NCBI RefSeq assembly: GCF_002289575.1
Contig: NZ_NTGA01000016.1
Location: forward strand, 62,001 to 126,000
Length of the DNA stretch: 64,000 nt
Reading direction: 5' to 3'
Origin: Dietzia natronolimnaea
Lineage (GTDB): Bacteria > Actinomycetota > Actinomycetes > Mycobacteriales > Mycobacteriaceae
The notes beneath the pieces are model-generated. The model did not search any database. It was given only the letters and a program-made list of their open reading frames with translations, and was not told the DNA's origin. The number at the start of each line of letters is the position of its first letter. The first letter of the stretch is position 1. The position numbers and the translations under genes were made by a program. This document shows positions 60,132 to 64,000 of this stretch, in pieces.

Positions 60132-60887
60132 ATGACTTCTGTCGACCTCACCGGTCGCGTCGCGATCGTCACCGGATCGACCGCCGGCCTCGGCGCCCGA
60201 TTCGCCCATGTGCTCGCGGACGCGGGCGCGACAGTCGTCGTGACCGGGCGGCGTACCGAGAGGATCGAGGAGGTCGTCGACGCGATCAGCCGACGCGGAG
60301 GCAGCGCGCACGGCGTTCGGCTGGACGTCGCCGATCCGGCCTCCGTCGAGTCCTGCCTCACGGAGGTGACCGAGCGTCTCGGCGCTCCCCGGATCCTGAT
60401 TAACAACGCCGGCATCCCCGATGCGCAGCGCGCACACAAGATGCCACTGGAGCTCGTGGACGCCGTGTTGGACACCAATATCCGTGGCCCGTGGCTCATG
60501 GCGACCGGGGTGGCCCGACGGTTGATCGTGGCCGAAACCCCGGGCCGGATCGTCAACATCTCCTCGATGGCCGCGTACCACTACGCCGGGAACGGGGCCG
60601 CCCTCTATGCCACGACCAAAGCGGCACTCAGTCGGATGACGGAGGCCCTCGCCGTGGAGTGGGCGCGCAATCTCATCAACGTCAACGCCATCGCGCCGGG
60701 AGTCTTCGAGTCGGAGATGACCGACGGGATGCTCGAGCGGGTCGGCGACATCGCGCCCGGGTTCCCGCGGAAGCGACTCGGCGTACCCGAACAGCTCGAT
60801 TCCACGCTGCTCTACCTCGTCTCGGACGCGTCAGAGGCGGTCACCGGGACCGTCATCAAGATCGACGACGGGCAACTCCCCCGCTGA
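60132..60887 (+). CDS. Short-chain dehydrogenase/reductase
   Basis: 251 residues of classical SDR type: TGSTAGLG cofactor loop, LINNAG, catalytic Ser in VNISSMA, and YATTK (Tyr and Lys). ARNLINVNAIAPGVFESEMT follows the usual PG motif pattern, and it ends TVIKIDDGQLPR. GGAGAGG ahead of the ATG. Substrate unknown. Confidence 0.93.
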   Translation: MTSVDLTGRVAIVTGSTAGLGARFAHVLADAGATVVVTGRRTERIEEVVDAISRRGGSAHGVRLDVADPASVESCLTEVTERLGAPRILINNAGIPDAQRAHKMPLELVDAVLDTNIRGPWLMATGVARRLIVAETPGRIVNISSMAAYHYAGNGAALYATTKAALSRMTEALAVEWARNLINVNAIAPGVFESEMTDGMLERVGDIAPGFPRKRLGVPEQLDSTLLYLVSDASEAVTGTVIKIDDGQLPR

Positions 60888-60906
60888 GTCAGCCGCCGCG
60901 CACCTG

Positions 60907-61572
60907 TCACCGATCAGCTCCGGACGCGTACTCCGACGCCAGCTGCCGCAGTGCGTCGTGGTCGCCTCCCAACAGGTTTACGGGTGGGCGCATGCCGGGC
61001 AGGGCGACCGACGGCAGGGTCCACCAGGAGGTCGCAGCTTCCGGATAGCGACCGGCGTCCAGCACCCGGTTGATCGCGCAGATGATGTTGTTCGGGTCGC
61101 GCGGATCGAAGTAGTCCAGTTGGAATCGCGGGTAGACCCATCTCCGGTCGCCGCGGAGCGCGATCAGGCGGCCGTCTCGCGCGAACGTCCGAAGTGCGTC
61201 GGCGGCGGTGGATTCGGACAACACTCCGCGCCGCGCGAGGGCCTCAGCCGCTTCGACCGAGCACATCACAGGCACTTGCAATGTGGCACCCCGCGAGACT
61301 GAGACCGCAACGGCACGGGCACGACGAGCGGCAGTAGCGCCACCTCCGGCACGCGGTGCCGCGGGTCCCCGGAGCAGGTCACCGTCCGGCGCCCGGACCG
61401 TCTTCACGGCCCTGTCGATCTGCCCGGCGACCCGGCCGAACGCACTGCGACGATGCACTTCCCGCAGGACGACGTCCGAGAAGACCTGGTCGTCGAGCTC
61501 CCTCAACGCGCGATTCGCCCTGTCCCCCGGCGCGACGGATCTCTGGGACAACGGTCGATTCCGAGAAGTCAT
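60907..61572 (-). CDS. Hypothetical protein with antitoxin-like C-terminal part
   Basis: 221 residues from ATG 61572. The first 40 residues and an Ala/Arg/Gly-rich segment (about 75-95) look disordered. The middle shows a helix-turn-helix-like stretch (VEAAEALARRGVLSESTAADALRTFARDGRLIALR), and the end (LDAGRYPEAATSWWTLPSVALPG) resembles the substrate-side region of MbcA/ParS-type antitoxins. No RES-type toxin gene lies next to it. Assignment is weak. Confidence 0.5.
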   Translation of the reverse strand: MTSRNRPLSQRSVAPGDRANRALRELDDQVFSDVVLREVHRRSAFGRVAGQIDRAVKTVRAPDGDLLRGPAAPRAGGGATAARRARAVAVSVSRGATLQVPVMCSVEAAEALARRGVLSESTAADALRTFARDGRLIALRGDRRWVYPRFQLDYFDPRDPNNIICAINRVLDAGRYPEAATSWWTLPSVALPGMRPPVNLLGGDHDALRQLASEYASGADR

Positions 61573-61679
61573 TGACGACCACCCCGCCTTCTGGGGAAGA
61601 ACTCTAGACCGTCCGGGGGGTTGCGGCGAGGAGCAGTGTCGGCACGATGCTGCGCTCGGCGACCCGAGAATGTCCCGCA

Positions 61680-62423
61680 TCAGGCCTCGGTGCGGCGCCA
61701 CCAGTCGCTGATCGCGGTGGCCAACTCTTCAGGCGTCTCCACCGGCAGCATGTGCCCGGTCTCCGGGATCTCCACGTAGGCCACCGCCCGGGCGCCCTTG
61801 CTGCTGGCGCCCGCACCACCGCCCCCGGCACCGTTGGCCTCGGCCCACCTGCGCTGTTCCTCGGTGGGCACCACCTGGTCGTGTGATGCCCCCACGATGA
61901 GGACCGGGCAGGGCGCCTGCGCGGGGAAGGTACTGCGGTCCGGCCGTGCGCCCAGGGCCACCGAGTGCGCGGCGAACCGCTCCGGCCCGTACCCGCGCGC
62001 CGCGCGCAGCCGCTCGGCCCTGACCTGCGGGTCGTGGCCGCGGTCGCCGTAATACACCGCCTCCATGCCGTCGAGGGCGATCTCCTCATACTCCCCTGGA
62101 CTCAGATCCGCCGCGCGGGCGGCGCGCGCCGCGGCTGCGTCCGGGTCCTCGGCACCCACGGGCGCGGTGACCAGGACGAGGCCGGCCAGCAGGGACGGGT
62201 GCCGCTCGGCGAGGTGCATGGCCACTACGCCGCCGAGGGAATGTCCGACGACGACGCTGCCGGTCGCGATCTGTCGGGCGGTCTCGTCGACGAGCGCGTC
62301 GAGGTCGGGCTCGGCCGGCAGATCGAGGGCCGTGGTGTTCCATCTCTCCGGCAGGGCGCGCAGGGTCGGGTCCCATGACTGCGCGTCGCCGTGGAGGCCG
62401 GGGAGAAAGACAAGACTCGTCAT
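61680..62423 (-). CDS. Alpha/beta hydrolase
   Basis: 247 residues. Nucleophile elbow GHSLGG, acid in GASHDQVVP and the late His in TGHMLP complete the triad. A short cap region (about 105-165) and a Gly/Ala/Ser insertion (GAGGGGAGASSKG) before the last strands are present. Ester or lactone substrate unknown. Confidence 0.9.
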   Translation of the reverse strand: MTSLVFLPGLHGDAQSWDPTLRALPERWNTTALDLPAEPDLDALVDETARQIATGSVVVGHSLGGVVAMHLAERHPSLLAGLVLVTAPVGAEDPDAAAARAARAADLSPGEYEEIALDGMEAVYYGDRGHDPQVRAERLRAARGYGPERFAAHSVALGARPDRSTFPAQAPCPVLIVGASHDQVVPTEEQRRWAEANGAGGGGAGASSKGARAVAYVEIPETGHMLPVETPEELATAISDWWRRTEA

Positions 62424-62487
62424 GTCGCGACCCTACGCGCGACGGCCGCGAGCGACGCGGTGTCTGTGAAGGGCCGCATCGGCTGGC

Positions 62488-63261
62488 TCACACGATCCTC
62501 AACTCGGCATGGGATTGCGAGAGCTCATAGGTCTTGACCAGCCAGAACGCAGCAAACGCGTACAGCGCCGCCGCCTCCCCGGCGAACAGGGCCACGGACG
62601 GCCCCACCACCCAGGCGACGAGAACCGCCGCGCCCGGGAACGCAACGACCAGTACGGCCAGGACCCGGTAGACCGCGCGATACCTGCGCTGCTGGTCCGG
62701 ATCCGAAAGGGATCCGAGGGTCTCCTGCCCGTAGAAGAAGATCGACAGCGCGGCCAGGACGAAGAACCCCACCGCGGCCACCGCGTGAACGGCACCCGCC
62801 ACGGTGAGCCCGGGCAGAGACGAGTCTCCCGTCGGGACCAGCGCCACCACGATGGATAGGACGCCGGCTCCGTTGAGCAGCGCGTTCTCTCCGCGGGTGT
62901 AACCGCGGTAGGCCACCAGCGCGACGCCGATCGCCACGAGTATCCCCACGAAGAGACTCCGGGCCGGCGAGTAGTAGAAGGCGCTGAGTGAGCCCATCAT
63001 CGACACGCCGGAGTCGAGGGCCACCCACAGGAGAAGGGTTGCCGGGAGGATGAGCGCACCGGCCGCGATGACCATCCGGAGCACGAAGTAGGTCTCCACG
63101 ATGTAGGCCGCGGGCGCCTCGCAGAAGGTGGCCGGATCGCCATGGACCGGATCGCTCGGCGCCGGATTCCTCGGCGCTGGATTCCCCGGCGCTGGGTTCC
63201 TCGGCGCTGGATTCCTCCGTGACTGACGCATGCTCACACCTCGACTCTGTCGCCCGTTCAC
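62488..63261 (-). CDS. Six-helix membrane protein (DUF998-like)
   Basis: 257 residues from the GTG that overlaps the LuxR-type gene's stop (247 from an internal ATG at 63231). About six membrane helices. The segment SLSAFYYSPARSLFVGILVA and the following YRGYTRGENALLNGAGV are typical of DUF998-like proteins. The cytosolic N-terminus carries a 5-residue repeat (NPAPR/G) encoded by 15-bp units. Coupling to the LuxR gene suggests it is a target or partner. Confidence 0.75.
   Translation of the reverse strand: MNGRQSRGVSMRQSRRNPAPRNPAPGNPAPRNPAPSDPVHGDPATFCEAPAAYIVETYFVLRMVIAAGALILPATLLLWVALDSGVSMMGSLSAFYYSPARSLFVGILVAIGVALVAYRGYTRGENALLNGAGVLSIVVALVPTGDSSLPGLTVAGAVHAVAAVGFFVLAALSIFFYGQETLGSLSDPDQQRRYRAVYRVLAVLVVAFPGAAVLVAWVVGPSVALFAGEAAALYAFAAFWLVKTYELSQSHAELRIV
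63156..63215 (-). repeat. 15-bp tandem repeat, four near-identical copies
   Basis: Units such as TCGGCGCTGGATTCC at 63156, 63171, 63186 and 63201, with one or two changes, encode the repeated NPAPR motif of the membrane protein. Confidence 0.9.
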
Positions 63262-64000
63262 CCTCGCAGTCGGGTGCCGGTCTTGGTGTAGATCCGGTTG
63301 AGGTGACCCTCCACGGTCCGCTTGGACAGGTGGAGTTCGTCCGCGATCTCGGCGTTGGTCAACCCCTGCCCCACCAACTCGGCGACCTGGGACTCGCGGC
63401 GGGTCAGCGTGACCCCGGGCGGGACCCAGCGAGCAGGACCTCCCAGTCCGGTGAGGCCGGCCAGCGACCCGCTGATCTCGGTGGTCGCGAGCATCCGCTC
63501 GGCCAGGGTGTGGTGCTGCGATCCCGGGGTGGCGAGGGTGCGGGCGCGGTCTGCGGCCGCTGCGGCCACCATGAGCAGACCGTGTCCACGGGCTCGCTGA
63601 GCCGCATCGATCAATCGCCGGGGGTTGTCGGCCAGGTTGGCAGCGGCCAGGTCGCGCACCAGCACCGGCACATCCCCACTGACCTCCAGCTCGGCCACTA
63701 TCCGGCAGCTCTCCGGATCGGCCATTAACACCCCGGCCAGAGCGGCGCGCACAGCGGAGCCGAGCAGTCCGTCGTCGACGAGGGAGCGGACGATGCCGAG
63801 CGCCTCCTCACTCCGACCGAGGCAGAACAGCACCCCCGCTTCGGCTCCGCGGATCTCCGGCCCGACCGGCGAGTTGGCATACCCGTGGACGGCGCGTAGG
63901 CGCCGCAGCTGCTCTTGCGCGGTCGCGGTCTGCCCGGACAGGGCCGAGACCAGCGCGTACAGGGAAATGGCACGCGGGAGAAAGTCCTCGGGGCCGTCCA
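63258..64000 (-). CDS. LuxR-family transcriptional regulator (5' end outside window)
   Basis: At least 246 codons are open to the window edge. The C-terminal LuxR HTH is clear (VTLTRRESQVAELVGQGL, NAEIADELHLSKRTVEGHLNRIY). The preceding 180 residues are helical and TPR-like, as in large LuxR (LAL/MalT-type) regulators. The true start lies beyond 64000. An internal GTG at 63833 is not used in my view, because the upstream sequence continues the same helical pattern. Confidence 0.85.
   Translation of the reverse strand, partial: DGPEDFLPRAISLYALVSALSGQTATAQEQLRRLRAVHGYANSPVGPEIRGAEAGVLFCLGRSEEALGIVRSLVDDGLLGSAVRAALAGVLMADPESCRIVAELEVSGDVPVLVRDLAAANLADNPRRLIDAAQRARGHGLLMVAAAAADRARTLATPGSQHHTLAERMLATTEISGSLAGLTGLGGPARWVPPGVTLTRRESQVAELVGQGLTNAEIADELHLSKRTVEGHLNRIYTKTGTRLRG

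Noticed and set aside
1..64000. Prophage, insertion sequence, integrase, tRNA or rRNA genes
   Set aside because: No transposase, integrase, phage structural gene or RNA-gene signature was seen on either strand by reading. A dedicated tRNA scan was not possible here.

Overview
The window is about 64 kb of very GC-rich, gene-dense DNA with many GTG starts and four-base start/stop overlaps. Gene content (a 13E12-type HNH endonuclease gene with an SOS-like box, GlnR-like boxes, CmtR, SigG-like and ECF42-type sigma factors) points to an actinobacterium of the order Mycobacteriales. Dietzia or a close relative is my best guess; nothing here proves the genus. No rRNA, tRNA, CRISPR array, transposase or integrase was seen.

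Region 1 (1-31642) is a nitrogen-scavenging island. It opens with a urease operon on the minus strand: ureA, a His-capped CbiX-like protein, a fused ureBC, and ureF running off the edge. On the plus strand follow the two enzymes that finish urate-to-allantoin conversion (uraD, uraH). Next comes a tightly coupled minus-strand operon (16658 down to 5023): a lipoprotein binding protein, an FAD-linked oxidase, a creatininase-family enzyme, a PNPOx-like protein, two amidohydrolases (one 8-oxoguanine-deaminase-like), a two-gene xanthine-dehydrogenase-type enzyme, and a last amidohydrolase that has lost metal ligands. A second minus-strand operon (19904 down to 16820) carries a cytosine-deaminase-like amidohydrolase and an SsuBC-like permease and ATPase. 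A divergent XRE-cupin regulator lies beside it. The same 17-bp palindrome, TATTGAC-N3-RTCAATA, precedes both operons, so I propose one regulon for uptake and breakdown of an unidentified N-heterocycle. After an HNH (DUF222) gene, 22706-31171 adds an FAD monooxygenase, allantoicase, allantoinase, an HpcH/HpaI-like protein, a 2-oxoglutarate oxygenase, and MocA- and XdhC-type molybdenum-cofactor helpers. No uricase was seen; the monooxygenase is a candidate replacement.

Region 2 (31355-36706) is an ArsR-type regulator divergent from a nickel/peptide-type ABC importer whose second permease is fused to its first ATPase. Beside a urease it is probably the nickel supply. Region 3 (37313-46264) is a secreted metallo-beta-lactamase-fold protein followed by a metal-resistance block: a 16-Cys copper-storage-like protein, a two-component system, DUF305 and CueP lipoproteins, a membrane protein with 41 perfect copies of a 15-bp repeat encoding Gln-Pro-Phe-Met-Pro, a CmtR-type sensor and a P1B ATPase.

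Region 4 (46155-51110) is an Asp23/Gls24 envelope-stress operon with its own sigma factor and a 58-residue DUF2273-like gene, followed by small membrane proteins. Region 5 (51094-58733) holds an ECF42-type sigma factor with its DGPF/YCII partner, a CopB-like ATPase, multicopper oxidase and SHOCT-protein operon, and a SigG-like sigma factor next to a reductase-fold gene. Region 6 (58799-64000) is ordinary metabolism (DUF4287, enoyl-CoA hydratase, SDR, alpha/beta hydrolase, a DUF998-like membrane protein) and the 3' part of a LuxR-type regulator.
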